A DNA stretch of 64,000 bases from Marinobacter iranensis (GCF_029207565.1 NZ_JANCMW010000016.1:34239-98238); one strand, 5' to 3'. Shown: positions 8,978 through 19,863, counted from the stretch's first letter. Notes: a model not told the origin generated them from the sequence alone. A program made the numbers and translations.

Positions 8978-9127
8978 GTAGGTCGGATTAGGCGCAGCCG
9001 TAATCCGACATGTTTGGTTGATATACTCGGCCTGCTTGTCGGATTACGCTGCGCTAATCCGACCTACCTGACTACGGGGAAGGTCTCGGCCTTTGTAGGT
9101 CGGATTAGCCAACGGCGTAATCCGACA
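8978..9127. repeat. Three REP-like palindromic repeats (GTAGGTCGGATTA family)
   Basis: Copies lie at 8978-9010 (plus), 9037-9067 (inverted) and 9095-9127 (plus), between DUF2835 and the htpG stop. Each unit runs GTAGGTCGGATTA, a short spacer, then TAATCCGACA, so it is itself a hairpin. Four further copies occur at 33491-33592 and 37392-37559. They behave like REP elements: intergenic, palindromic and often in inverted pairs. No RAYT transposase is in the window. Confidence 0.85.
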
Positions 9128-9141
9128 CCCATTTCCAGGTC

Positions 9142-11034
<1,893 letters not shown>

Positions 11035-11079
11035 GGCTTGTTTTGTCTCCTGCTGTTTTTTGCTTCGGTGGAGCGGCAT

Positions 11080-11178
11080 GGGCACGAAGCCCTGTCCAAA
11101 ACACGCTGTGAATACGTCCGTGTACGCTCGGCTCCGCCATCCATGGCTCCGCACGGTTTTGGACAGGGCTTCGCACCC
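11080..11178 (-). repeat. Long hairpin repeat H1 (variable arms, conserved core)
   Basis: Arms 11080-11102 and 11156-11178 are complementary over 23 bp with two mismatches. The enclosed core (11103-11155), read on the minus strand, starts CGTGCGGAGCCATGGATGGC and ends ACAGCGT. The same core occurs in H2-H4 with unrelated arms. It lies just upstream of htpG. Confidence 0.85.
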
Positions 11179-11223
11179 ACGCCACCCGACTGTTGAGTAA
11201 TATCGATTCCTGCACGGAGCATG

Positions 11224-11337
11224 GGCGAGCAGTTGGGGATGGGTTTACGAAACCGTGCGGAGCCATGGATGGCGGAGCCCGAGCCGCACAGGGACGTCCC
11301 GAGGCGTGTTTCGTAAACCCATCCCCAACTGCTCGCC
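11224..11337 (+). repeat. Long hairpin repeat H2 (perfect 30-bp stem)
   Basis: Arms 11224-11253 and 11308-11337 are perfectly complementary over 30 bp. The 54-nt core (11254-11307) is nearly identical to that of H1 in its first 26 nt, in the opposite orientation, and contains the small hairpin GCCA-TGGA-TGGC. H1 and H2 are only 45 bp apart, in the thioesterase-to-htpG gap, and their cores could also pair with each other. Confidence 0.9.
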
Positions 11338-11409
11338 TGCACCAATGCCTGAGTTGTTAGAACCAGAAATGGGGTTAGACCGGGGCATTTCAACCCCGCA
11401 CAGATGAAT

Positions 11410-11844
11410 TCAGTCTTCCAGCAGGAAGTGCGCCCGCGCCGTGGCGATGGGCTGGGAGCGGGATTTTTGCCAAGCGGTGATCATCACGTTGGCCACGCGG
11501 TTGCCCTGGCGGGTGAGCTGGCACTCGGCGAAGGTTTCGCGGTTGAGGCCCGCGCGCAGGTAATCCAGGGAGAAATCCACGATGCGGGGCATGCGCAGGG
11601 TTTCCTGGGACATCATCAGGTAGATAACGGCAGACAGTTCCATGAAGCCACCAATCACCCCACCGTGAATGGCCGGAAGGATCGGGTTGCCGAGGTTCTC
11701 TTCCTTACTCGGCAAACGGAAAATCAGGTCGTCGCCGAAGCGGTCGCATTCCAGGCCGATAAATCGCGCGTAGGGAATGCTTTCCAGCATCCGTGAGAAA
11801 TCACCGGTTTCCTGGGTGTAGCGGAGAATTTCCGGGTTGGTCAT
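11410..11844 (-). CDS. PaaI-type hotdog-fold thioesterase (downstream copy)
   Basis: This 144-residue protein has the hotdog motif NPILPAIHGGVIGGFMELSA around residues 50-75, with the loop and long helix that form the acyl-CoA thioesterase active site, followed by the strand DFSLDYLRAGL. It is the second gene of a pair: its ATG overlaps the stop of the upstream thioesterase by 4 bp (11841-11844), so the two are translationally coupled and may form a heteromer. Homology is to broad acyl-CoA thioesterases of the PaaI/4HBT family; the substrate is unknown. Confidence 0.85.
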   Translation of the reverse strand: MTNPEILRYTQETGDFSRMLESIPYARFIGLECDRFGDDLIFRLPSKEENLGNPILPAIHGGVIGGFMELSAVIYLMMSQETLRMPRIVDFSLDYLRAGLNRETFAECQLTRQGNRVANVMITAWQKSRSQPIATARAHFLLED

Positions 11845-12311
11845 TCCTCGCCTCCGGTGATCAGATCGCGATAGGTCTTTGGCGTTGCTTCCTTACCGAT
11901 CCGCATGAACGTACCCACGCAGTTGGCAATGGTCTCGCCTGGCTCCTGGAAAGCCTCACAGCGGGTGAAGATGATGTTGCGCGTGACTTTGTAGGCTTCG
12001 GCACGGGCGTATACCGGCTTGTGGGGCTCGGCCGGGCGCATGTAGTCCACCCGCAGGTCCAGGGTCGGGCATAGCTCGAAATCTTCCAGGGCGCACGTGG
12101 TCGCGGAGCCCGATGCTGTGTCCATCAACGTGGTGATGGCGCCACCGTGAATCACCCCCGTATCCGGATTGCCGATAATGCGGTCACTGTATGGCAGGCA
12201 CAGAGTCAACTGCCCACCTTTAACCGTGGTGACGGTCAGGCCCAGTTCACGGCCCTGGTTAAGGGTATCGATAAAACGGCGAACCCGGTCCATCCTTATG
12301 GAATCTTTCAT
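11841..12311 (-). CDS. PaaI-type hotdog-fold thioesterase (upstream copy)
   Basis: The 156-residue product has the motif GNPDTGVIHGGAITTLMDTA near residues 47-66, the usual HGG-x-helix signature of hotdog thioesterases with the catalytic Asp on the helix, then LDLRVDYMRPAEP. It acts on acyl-CoA or aryl-CoA esters in the cytosol by family homology. It is followed with a 4-bp overlap by a diverged paralogue and preceded by a DUF599 membrane protein 18 bp upstream on the same strand, giving a likely three-gene operon. The start could also be the internal ATG seven codons in. Confidence 0.87.
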   Translation of the reverse strand: MKDSIRMDRVRRFIDTLNQGRELGLTVTTVKGGQLTLCLPYSDRIIGNPDTGVIHGGAITTLMDTASGSATTCALEDFELCPTLDLRVDYMRPAEPHKPVYARAEAYKVTRNIIFTRCEAFQEPGETIANCVGTFMRIGKEATPKTYRDLITGGEE

Positions 12312-12329
12312 AACGTTTGGCTCGTCAGG

Positions 12330-13079
12330 TCAGCTTTGGGTTTCTTTATCGGCTTCTTTCCCGGCTTCCGCCTTTGGTAAAGGCTCCTCGAACACCTTGC
12401 CGGATCGCAGTGCCAGCAACGCATCAGAACGGAATTCACGGCGGTACAGGATGATCACAACCAGGGTGGAGGCACCGATGAACACCACGGGATGGATAAA
12501 CCACGAGACCACAGCCAATGCATAATAGTAGGAGCGCAACCCAAGGTTGAAGGCATCCCCCGCCAGGTTGCAAACGTTTCCCGCACTTTTTGCGAACGCT
12601 TCCCTTGAAGCCGGGCTGGCCTTGGTGTCGGTGGTCAGCGGCGCACTGCCAATCAGCACTGACACGAAATTGTACATCCTCATGGACCAGGTGAACTTGA
12701 AGAAGGCGTAGATGAAAATAACCATCAACACGACCATTCTCATTTCCCAGATTTCCCGGCTGGGCAGGGTTCCGAATGGCATGGTGCTGAACACTTCCAT
12801 CACCTCCTGAGTATAACCGAGAGCGGTGATGATACCGGCCAGGATCAGCAGACAACTGGAGGCAAAGAAAGCACCATTGCGTTCGAGGTTACCCACCACG
12901 GAGGCATCGGATATGCGGTTTTCCCGCCGAAGCATCACACGCATCCAATCTTCACGGTACAGATCCAGCGTATTGGAAAGGCAGGGGCGATCATTGGCCT
13001 TGCGCCTGGAATACTCGGAATAGCCCAGCCAGCAAATCAAAAACCAGACCAGCGCGATGAGTTCCAGATAATTGGCCAT
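12330..13079 (-). CDS. DUF599 family integral membrane protein
   Basis: The 249-residue protein has about four hydrophobic segments: near residues 4-20 (YLELIALVWFLICWLGY), 72-90, 112-130 and 188-212. The N-terminal segment followed by a basic loop and RxDWM (REDWMRVMLRREN) is typical of DUF599. The C-terminus is charged and Lys/Glu rich. No function is known for the family. It is the first gene of a minus-strand run with the two thioesterases (18-bp gap), so it may share their transcript, though a functional tie is not evident. Confidence 0.8.
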   Translation of the reverse strand: MANYLELIALVWFLICWLGYSEYSRRKANDRPCLSNTLDLYREDWMRVMLRRENRISDASVVGNLERNGAFFASSCLLILAGIITALGYTQEVMEVFSTMPFGTLPSREIWEMRMVVLMVIFIYAFFKFTWSMRMYNFVSVLIGSAPLTTDTKASPASREAFAKSAGNVCNLAGDAFNLGLRSYYYALAVVSWFIHPVVFIGASTLVVIILYRREFRSDALLALRSGKVFEEPLPKAEAGKEADKETQS

Positions 13080-13282
13080 GAAGTCGTTCCGGATGCAGTA
13101 AAAAAACGGGAAAATAAGACCTCAATCATACCGCAAACCCCGCAAAACCTCCACACAACAAGCCCTTACGGGTAGTATCACAGCCACTCTCAAGGATATG
13201 GTATAAACATTCCAATGCGCCCAGAAAGGCAAACGCGGAGATTCGCCAGGGTTTGCCCATGGAATCAGACAAGGAGTTTATC

Positions 13283-14563
13283 GTGAATATTCACATTGGC
13301 TTTCGAACCCTTACCGCTCTTGTAGTGGCGGTTATCCTCTCCGGGTGTTCTGTTAACCCGGTCACCGGAGAAAAGCAGCTGTCCCTGATTCCTGAGAGCC
13401 AGGAGCTTTCCATTGGCAGCGAGCAATATAAGCCCACCCAGCAGACCCAGGGCGGCCAGTTTTACCTGGACCCGGAACTGAACCTTTATGTCAGCGAGGT
13501 GGGCCAGAAGCTGGCGAAAGTAAGTGACCGACCGGATCTGCCCTACGAATTCGTGGTGCTCAACAGCAGTGTTCCCAATGCCTGGGCGCTGCCTGGTGGC
13601 AAGATAGCCGTTAACCGCGGACTGTTGATGGAGCTGGAAGATGAGGCCCAACTGGCGTCTGTTCTTGGCCATGAAATTGTTCATGCCGCCGCCCGCCACA
13701 GCGTCCAGCGTATGCAGCAGGGAATGCTGATCAGCGCCGGCGTGGCCGGCCTGGGCTTCGCCCTGTCGGACAACGAATGGGCCGGGCTGATCATGGGTGG
13801 TGCCGCCATGGGCGCCCAGCTTGCCCTGGCACAGTACAGCCAGGGGGATGAGCTGGAGTCTGACCACTATGGCATCCGCTACATGAAGGAGGCCGGTTAC
13901 GATCCCCAGGCGGCTGTGGAGCTTCAGAAAACCTTTGTCCGCCTGTCTGAGGGCCGTGAAACCAGCTTCGTCGAAGGCATGTTCGCCACCCATCCACCCT
14001 CGCAGAAGCGTGTTCGTGAGAATCAGGAACTGGTCAACAAGATTGGCGCCGGAGGTTATCGCGGCCGCGAGACCTATCAGGAGAAACTGTCGTTCCTGCG
14101 CAGCCGCCAGCCCGCCTACAATGCCTACGATGAAGCCATGAAGCTGGCCAGCGATGACAAACTGGACGAAGCCCTGGCCAAGGTCAACGAGGCCATCAGG
14201 GTGGAACCGGAGGAAGCCGCGTTCTACTCCCTGCGTGGTCGTATCTACAGGGCAAAGGATAATCTCAAGAAAGCCGAAGCGGACTTCGACAAGGCCACGT
14301 CACTCTACCCGGAGATGTTCACCTATCAGCTTCACAGCGGTCTGAATGCCCTGGCGTTGAATAACTACGATAAGGCCCGGGAGCGCCTGAACCAGGCCAA
14401 CCAGGTGGTTCCGACCTCCATCGCCTATCTGCGGCTTGGAGACGTCGCTGTTCAGCAGGGTCGCCGGCAGGACGCCATTCAGTACTACAGCACTGCGGCG
14501 GAAGCCGAAGGCGAGGTTGCCCAGGAAGCAAAACAGAAGCTGGCTCAACTGACGCAGGAATAA
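13283..14563 (+). CDS. M48-family metalloprotease lipoprotein with TPR repeats (BepA-like)
   Basis: The product has 426 residues. GTG 13283 is chosen because AAGGAG sits 6 nt upstream and the signal starts right there; its lipobox LSGC puts the lipid-modified Cys at residue 22. The zinc motif HEIVH is at 130-134, and the third ligand Glu is in DELESDHYG. TPR-like helices fill the C-terminal 140 residues (AYDEAMKLASDDKLDEALAK and following). This is the architecture of periplasmic M48 proteases such as BepA, which monitor outer-membrane protein assembly. Being a lipoprotein, it is expected to be membrane-tethered on the periplasmic side. It is a single gene. Confidence 0.9.
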   Translation: MNIHIGFRTLTALVVAVILSGCSVNPVTGEKQLSLIPESQELSIGSEQYKPTQQTQGGQFYLDPELNLYVSEVGQKLAKVSDRPDLPYEFVVLNSSVPNAWALPGGKIAVNRGLLMELEDEAQLASVLGHEIVHAAARHSVQRMQQGMLISAGVAGLGFALSDNEWAGLIMGGAAMGAQLALAQYSQGDELESDHYGIRYMKEAGYDPQAAVELQKTFVRLSEGRETSFVEGMFATHPPSQKRVRENQELVNKIGAGGYRGRETYQEKLSFLRSRQPAYNAYDEAMKLASDDKLDEALAKVNEAIRVEPEEAAFYSLRGRIYRAKDNLKKAEADFDKATSLYPEMFTYQLHSGLNALALNNYDKARERLNQANQVVPTSIAYLRLGDVAVQQGRRQDAIQYYSTAAEAEGEVAQEAKQKLAQLTQE

Positions 14564-14582
14564 CGTCATCGTCCACATTGAC

Positions 14583-14604
14583 TTTTAGAGCAATAACTCT
14601 AAAA
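14583..14604. promoter_or_regulatory. AT-rich perfect palindrome TTTTAGAG-6-CTCTAAAA
   Basis: The arms are 14583-14590 and 14597-14604. The site ends 4 bp before the first possible start of the next gene. It lacks the GC-rich stem and T-run of a terminator, so an operator for the SCP2-like/alcohol dehydrogenase pair is as likely. If so, the true start of that gene is probably the later ATG at 14639. Confidence 0.45.
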
Positions 14605-14608
14605 ATCG

Positions 14609-15184
14609 ATGTACTTAAACAACAACCGGACGATTGCCATGCTTGCGAAACGTATCCAGCCGATGGTGTTTCAGGCCAGGCGGCTTTATGTGGAGCTGAT
14701 GTTCCAGGTGATGGGGCGTGCGCTTCAGGCTGTCAGCGAGATTGACTCCGCTGTGCAGAATGAGGCGGATGCCCTGCCCGACGGCTTCCTGTTCGAGATG
14801 ATGGTAATGCCGAACGGCCCCCGACTTATCGTTGAGCACACCGGCAACGGTCGTTTCCATTATCACGGTGACTCCGCACCCCGCCCGGTGGACCTGTCCA
14901 TTCAGTTCAAGCATATCGCCCACGCCTTCCTGGTGCTTTCGTTCCAGGAGAAAACCTCCGAGGCTTTCGCCAATGACCGCATGCTGGTGGATGGCGATAT
15001 CAGCTACGCCATCCGCATGACCCGCGTCCTCAACCGGCTTGAGACCTTCATCCTGCCCAAGCTGGTGGCAAAACGGGCGGTGAAGGAATACCCCTCGAAC
15101 CTGCACCTGCCAGAGAAACTTCTCAGTGCGGCAAGAATTTACCTCAAGGTTGCAACCAATTTTGTCGAGACGGTGAGAGCATAA
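14609..15184 (+). CDS. SCP2 sterol-carrier-like / UbiT-like protein (tentative)
   Basis: A 191-residue product if ATG 14609 is used, or 181 if ATG 14639 is used; neither has a strong RBS. The middle part (RPVDLSIQFKHIAHAFLVLS, then ANDRMLVDGDISYAIRMTRV) resembles the SCP2 lipid-binding fold, in which a hydrophobic strand is followed by a GD-containing turn and helix. No signal peptide is seen. The stop overlaps the start of the alcohol dehydrogenase by one base (TAATG), so the two are co-translated. A role in presenting a lipid or long-chain alcohol substrate to the dehydrogenase is attractive but only an inference from coupling. Confidence 0.5.
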   Translation: MYLNNNRTIAMLAKRIQPMVFQARRLYVELMFQVMGRALQAVSEIDSAVQNEADALPDGFLFEMMVMPNGPRLIVEHTGNGRFHYHGDSAPRPVDLSIQFKHIAHAFLVLSFQEKTSEAFANDRMLVDGDISYAIRMTRVLNRLETFILPKLVAKRAVKEYPSNLHLPEKLLSAARIYLKVATNFVETVRA

Positions 15185-16371
15185 TGACCAACCAATACTA
15201 TGAGTTTTTCTGCCCGGTAAAAGTTATTGCCGGCAAAGCGGCCCTGGAACATATTCCTTACGAACTGACCGGGCTTGGTGCCAAGCGCCCGATGATTGTC
15301 ACGGACAAGGGCGTTCGCGCCGCCGGTTTGCTTGACCCAGTAATCGCTGCCTGCGAGGAAAGCGGGTTGGAGATCGTCAGCATTTATGACGACGTGCCGC
15401 CGGATTCATCCACCGATGTGGTCAGGGACATTGCCGGCATCTACCGCAGCGAGAAGTGCGATTCCATCATTGCCGTTGGCGGTGGCTCCGCCATTGATAC
15501 CGCCAAGGCGGTGAACATACTGGTTTCAGAAGGTGGCGACGACATCGCGGCCTATAGCGGCGCCGGTGTTATCAAGCACCCGCTGAAACCTTTCCTGGTG
15601 GTACCGACCACCGCCGGTACCGGCTCGGAAGTGACGTCTGTGGCGGTGATTACTGATACTGCCAAATCCGTGAAGCTGCCGTTTACTTCATCCTTCCTGC
15701 TACCCAACGCTGCGGTAATAGACCCGAGGATGACCCTGACACTGCCGCCTCACATCACGGCTGCAACCGCCATGGACGCCATGACCCACGCCACGGAAGC
15801 CTTCACCTGCATGGCCAAGAATCCACTCAGCGATGCCTACGCAACGGCGGCGATCAAAAAAATCAGCACGTCTTTGCTGCAAGTGATGGATAACCCGAAA
15901 GACAGTAATGGCCGGCTTGAACTGGCGCAAGCCTCCACCATGGCAGGCATTGCCTTTTCCAACTCCATGGTAGGCCTGGTTCACGCCCTGGGGCATGCCA
16001 CCGGCGCCATCTGCCACCTGCCCCACGGCCTGTGTATGAGCCTGTATCTGCCTTATGTGCTGGAGTACAACCTGGAATCGATTCGCGCGCCGCTGGGCGA
16101 GCTTCTGCTCTACCTGGAGGGGCCCGAAGTCTATTCCGCCACACCGGCAAGCCGCCGCGCGGAAGCCAGCATTTCAGCCCTTCGCAAGCTTCGTGACGAG
16201 CTACACAAGCGTTGCAAACTGCCCCGCACTCTCAAGGAGACTGCCGGTGTTGAGGAACATCAACTCGACACTATCGCCGAACTGGCCATGGATGATGGCG
16301 CCATGATGTTCAACCCGAAAGAGGTCACACTGGAAGATGCCAAGGCAGTTCTGAAACGCGCTTGGGCCTGA
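15184..16371 (+). CDS. Iron-containing alcohol dehydrogenase (group III)
   Basis: The 395-residue product has the NAD-binding motif GGGSAID after an N-terminal Rossmann-like half, then PTTAGTGSEVTSVAVI, and the metal-binding region with conserved His residues: MDAMTHATEAF, GLVHALGHATGAICHLPHG. These are the family's Fe-binding Asp and His positions. It oxidises or reduces primary alcohols and aldehydes with NAD(H). It starts on the stop codon of the upstream SCP2-like gene, indicating translational coupling. Substrate not determinable from sequence; long-chain alcohols are possible given the lipid-carrier-like partner. Confidence 0.92.
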   Translation: MTNQYYEFFCPVKVIAGKAALEHIPYELTGLGAKRPMIVTDKGVRAAGLLDPVIAACEESGLEIVSIYDDVPPDSSTDVVRDIAGIYRSEKCDSIIAVGGGSAIDTAKAVNILVSEGGDDIAAYSGAGVIKHPLKPFLVVPTTAGTGSEVTSVAVITDTAKSVKLPFTSSFLLPNAAVIDPRMTLTLPPHITAATAMDAMTHATEAFTCMAKNPLSDAYATAAIKKISTSLLQVMDNPKDSNGRLELAQASTMAGIAFSNSMVGLVHALGHATGAICHLPHGLCMSLYLPYVLEYNLESIRAPLGELLLYLEGPEVYSATPASRRAEASISALRKLRDELHKRCKLPRTLKETAGVEEHQLDTIAELAMDDGAMMFNPKEVTLEDAKAVLKRAWA

Positions 16372-16562
16372 GCGTCGAAACCTCTGCACCCGGCCCGGGA
16401 CCGGGTGTGTGAGGCCTGTTTTGGGCTATGCGCTGATACCCAAAGCTACAAAACATTCCAATCAGATCATTGAAATCGGCATCGTAAAACGTGACAATTC
16501 TGTTTTCGCTGGCAGGGATGTAGCCGGGTTGGATTTCCTTCTTGAAACAGAGCCTCGCATCT

Positions 16563-17357
16563 ATGCGCAACGCCTCATCCTGCTGGCAAATGTCATTTGC
16601 ACTTGCGTCACTGGCGCTCCTGTCTTCTTCTCTTTTCGGATCAACCGCATTCGCCACTGAAGATGCTTCCCCTCAGGATGCTGAGCGCATTTTCCGGTTC
16701 AACGTCTCCCCGAATGGCTACCCGCCCTACCTGATCACAAAGGGTGAGGAACAGGCAGGCATTATGTGGGACGTGGTCGTCCTGATTGCGGATCGGTTGA
16801 ACTACCGTGTTGTCCCCGAGAAGATACCCCGCAAACGTGTCGACCAGATGCTTATCGATGGCTACATTGACGGCACCACACGAGCCCGTGAATGGACGGA
16901 CAACCCCGAGGATTTCGTCTTTACCGACCCAGTGGTTGACATCGAGGAAGTGCTGTTCATTCCAAAAGACTCTGACCTGGCATTCGAGGTGCCCGAGGAC
17001 CTGTTTTCACGAACGCTGGTTACCCACCTGGGGTACCACTACCCGGCCCTTGAGCCGTATTTCGAGTCCGGTGACATCAAACGATTCGATGTATCCAGGG
17101 ACAGGGACATGTTCAGATACGTGCTGCATGGAGACGACCTGGACGCAGCGATCGCGGACCGCCTGGTTGGCAAGTGGATTCTATTGAACGAGGGGCTCCA
17201 GAATGAATTCCGGGCCACATCCACGGAGCTGAGTGAATACGGTTTCAGGCTAATGCTGAGAAAGGATTGGGCGCCTTTTGCCAAATCTTTCAACCGGGAA
17301 CTCAGGAAAATCCGGGAGAACGGAAAGCTGGACGAGATTCTCTCCAGCTACCGCTGA
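16563..17357 (+). CDS. Periplasmic solute-binding protein (SBP_bac_3 type)
   Basis: The product has 264 residues if the ATG at 16563 is used; a TTG at 16542 is also possible and neither has a clear RBS. An N-terminal signal peptide ends near STAFA-TED. The mature part follows the amino-acid-type binding-protein pattern: FRFNVSPNGYPPYLITKGEE, GIMWDVVVLIADRL, DGYIDGTTRAREW, ending with a typical C-terminal helix (NRELRKIRENGKLDEILSSYR). No ABC permease or ATPase is adjacent, so it may be an orphan receptor or a sensor. It lies 191 bp after the alcohol dehydrogenase and converges on ybbP. Confidence 0.8.
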   Translation: MRNASSCWQMSFALASLALLSSSLFGSTAFATEDASPQDAERIFRFNVSPNGYPPYLITKGEEQAGIMWDVVVLIADRLNYRVVPEKIPRKRVDQMLIDGYIDGTTRAREWTDNPEDFVFTDPVVDIEEVLFIPKDSDLAFEVPEDLFSRTLVTHLGYHYPALEPYFESGDIKRFDVSRDRDMFRYVLHGDDLDAAIADRLVGKWILLNEGLQNEFRATSTELSEYGFRLMLRKDWAPFAKSFNRELRKIRENGKLDEILSSYR

Positions 17358-17376
17358 CTCCCGAAACCCGGGCTCG

Positions 17377-19863
17377 TTACTCCAGGCGCCTCAGCAACAG
17401 CATCGGCGACACACTCAGCACTGGTTTGAGTTGCCAGCGCCCGAAGAGCGCCAGCACCAGGGCGCTGATCAGCGGAATCGGTAGGATAGCCTGCCAGTGC
17501 CAGCGGAACTCCCCTTCAAACATCCGGAACTGCAACGCCCAGACGGCCCCCTCTGCAGCGGCCACCCCGAGTACGCCAGCAAAGAACCCCAACAGGGCAA
17601 ACTCCAGCATGGTACTTCTCACCAACAGTGACTGCCGGCCACCCAGGGTTCTGAGCAGCGCGCCTTCCCGTTGCCGGTCCTGCATGGTAGCGCTGACCAC
17701 TGCGGCCATGACCACCAAAGCCGCCGCCAGGATCAACGCCAGGATCGCCTCTATGGCTTGGGTTACCTGCTGGACGATTTCCTGAATGCGCTCTATCACA
17801 TGGTCGATCTCCAGCACGGAAACCGTGGGGAACCTGCGGGAAAAGTCGTTGAGCTGCCCTTTCATATCCGCAGGCAGGTAAAACGCTGTTATCCAGGTTG
17901 CCGGCATGTTCTCCAGCCCACCGCCTGGCGGGAACGCCATATAGAAATTGGGCTTCATGCTGTCCCACTGGACGGTTCGAATGCTGGTGACGGTTTCCGT
18001 TACCTTCTCCGAACCAATCGTGAAGCCAAGCTCATCACCCACCTCAACGCCGAGTTTTCCGGCCAGCTCCGACTCAATGGAGACACCGTCGGTCTGGCCT
18101 TCAGAGAACCACTCTCCGGCCACAATGCCGTTATCATCGGGCAGCTCCTCCATCCAGGTAAGATTCAGTTCCCGGTTGAGGGCGCCTACCCGTTCTTCCT
18201 TGGTCACTGCCTCTTTCACCGGCTGCCCGTTGAGCTCAGTAAGCCGGCCTCGAACCATGGGATACAACTGTTCCAGGGGATGACCGCGCTCCGCCCAGAA
18301 TTCGTCCACTTCGTCGACTGCCTGGGGGGCGATATTGATCAGGAAGTGATTGGGGGTGTCTTCCGGTAACTGTGCCTGCCAGTCGTCCAGTAATGAAGTC
18401 CTGACCAGGATCAGTGTGGCCGCCAGCATCAGCGTCATGGCAAAGACTGCAATCTGCGACAAGCTTGCCCGCCGATGCCGGTAGAGGCCGACGAGTGCCA
18501 GCCGCCAGGCATTGCCGCCGCCACTGATCCTGCGCAGTGTGGTCACCATTAGCCAGCCCAGCAGGGCCAGCGTACCCAACAGCAGTGCCAGTCCTCCGAG
18601 CAGCGATAGCACCAGGGAAACCTCCCGGGCATAAAGCCATACCAGGCCGAATATCGCCACCACCGCAATCACCAGATCCGGAATGGCTTCCCGGCCGGAT
18701 TCACCGGGCTGGCTCCGCAATACCCGCATGGCCGGAACGTTCCGCAAGCGGCGGATGGGCGGGTAGGCAAACGCAAACAGGGAGACCAGCGCGGTCAACA
18801 GCGCTGGCGCCAGTGCATTCGGATCAAACTGGTAATCAATCTGCCGCCCCAGCACGTCCCCCAACACGCTGGACAACAGCCAATACAGAGGCAGGGCCAC
18901 CACCAACCCACCGATGGCTCCAACGATACCCCACAGGGCCAGGCGCCGAAGGTACAACCTGCCAATGCCCTGGCTGCTGACCCCGAGGGTTTTCAGCAAC
19001 GCAACGGTATCCCGTTGTGAAAGCGCGTACTGGCGACTGGCAACCGCCACGGCAACCGCTGCCAACATCACTGCAAGGCTGCCACCCAGCAGCAGGAAAC
19101 GCTCGGCCCGATCAAGGGACCGGGAGAAAGTCTCCCCATCACGCACCCCCTCCCATTCATGGCTGGGCTCCAGTTGTGGCTGCAGCCAACGGTAATAGTC
19201 ATTCAATGCGGCTTCTTCACCGGCAAACAGGTATACGTATTCCACCCGGCTGCCTTCCTGAATAACGTCGGTGGCGGCCACATCGTCCACGTGCATCATT
19301 ACCCTGGGTGCCAGGGAAGACATGCGGAAGCCGCCGTCCGGTTCCCGGACCAGCAGGCCAGAGATGGTTAGCTCATGGTTACCGACTTCAAGGCTATCGC
19401 CAATCCCGAGCTCCAGTAATCGCAACAGGCGGGGGTTAAGCCATACCTCTCCCGGCGCGGGCCCATGGGCGACTGTTTGCCTTGGCTCGTCTGTACCCTG
19501 CTGGTATTCGACTTCTCCACGCAGTGGGTAATGATCGTTAACCGCTTTGACCGAAACCAACTGGAAGTTGCCAGCACCGTAGACCATGGTGGAGAACTCG
19601 ACCATACGGGCGGTTCCCAGGCCCCGTTGTTCGGCTTCCTGCATCCAGCTTTCCGGGATTGGCCGGCCGTTCTCCGCCTCCAACTGACGATCCGCCGCCA
19701 GGAAGGAACTGGCCGAAGACACCAGCGTGCGCTGCAACTGGCTGGCAAACAGGGCAATGGTGGCCACCGTGGCAACGGCAATGATCAGTGCGGAGAGAAC
19801 AACACGGACATCCCTTTCCCGCCAGTCACGTTTCACCGACATTAATTTTTTTGACGCTGCCAT
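17377..19863 (-). CDS. ybbP: ABC transporter permease, FtsX/MacB-like (YbbP)
   Basis: This 828-residue inner-membrane protein has an N-terminal TM segment (VVLSALIIAVATVATIALFA), a large periplasmic domain, and clusters of TM helices near residues 260-375, 400-500 and 705-815, each set ending in an FtsX-type domain. This is the double-FtsX layout of YbbP. Its start overlaps the stop of the ATPase gene ybbA by one base. With YbbA it forms a MacB-like exporter or lipid-handling complex; the arrangement next to tesA is the classic tesA/ybbAP locus. Its substrate is unknown; a link to extracytoplasmic lipid or lysophospholipid handling is inference from TesA. Confidence 0.9.
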   Translation of the reverse strand: MAASKKLMSVKRDWRERDVRVVLSALIIAVATVATIALFASQLQRTLVSSASSFLAADRQLEAENGRPIPESWMQEAEQRGLGTARMVEFSTMVYGAGNFQLVSVKAVNDHYPLRGEVEYQQGTDEPRQTVAHGPAPGEVWLNPRLLRLLELGIGDSLEVGNHELTISGLLVREPDGGFRMSSLAPRVMMHVDDVAATDVIQEGSRVEYVYLFAGEEAALNDYYRWLQPQLEPSHEWEGVRDGETFSRSLDRAERFLLLGGSLAVMLAAVAVAVASRQYALSQRDTVALLKTLGVSSQGIGRLYLRRLALWGIVGAIGGLVVALPLYWLLSSVLGDVLGRQIDYQFDPNALAPALLTALVSLFAFAYPPIRRLRNVPAMRVLRSQPGESGREAIPDLVIAVVAIFGLVWLYAREVSLVLSLLGGLALLLGTLALLGWLMVTTLRRISGGGNAWRLALVGLYRHRRASLSQIAVFAMTLMLAATLILVRTSLLDDWQAQLPEDTPNHFLINIAPQAVDEVDEFWAERGHPLEQLYPMVRGRLTELNGQPVKEAVTKEERVGALNRELNLTWMEELPDDNGIVAGEWFSEGQTDGVSIESELAGKLGVEVGDELGFTIGSEKVTETVTSIRTVQWDSMKPNFYMAFPPGGGLENMPATWITAFYLPADMKGQLNDFSRRFPTVSVLEIDHVIERIQEIVQQVTQAIEAILALILAAALVVMAAVVSATMQDRQREGALLRTLGGRQSLLVRSTMLEFALLGFFAGVLGVAAAEGAVWALQFRMFEGEFRWHWQAILPIPLISALVLALFGRWQLKPVLSVSPMLLLRRLE

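Noticed and set aside
16388..16408. Terminator after the iron alcohol dehydrogenase (CACCCGG/CCGGGTG)
   Set aside because: The stem is short and no T-run follows; not strong enough to list.
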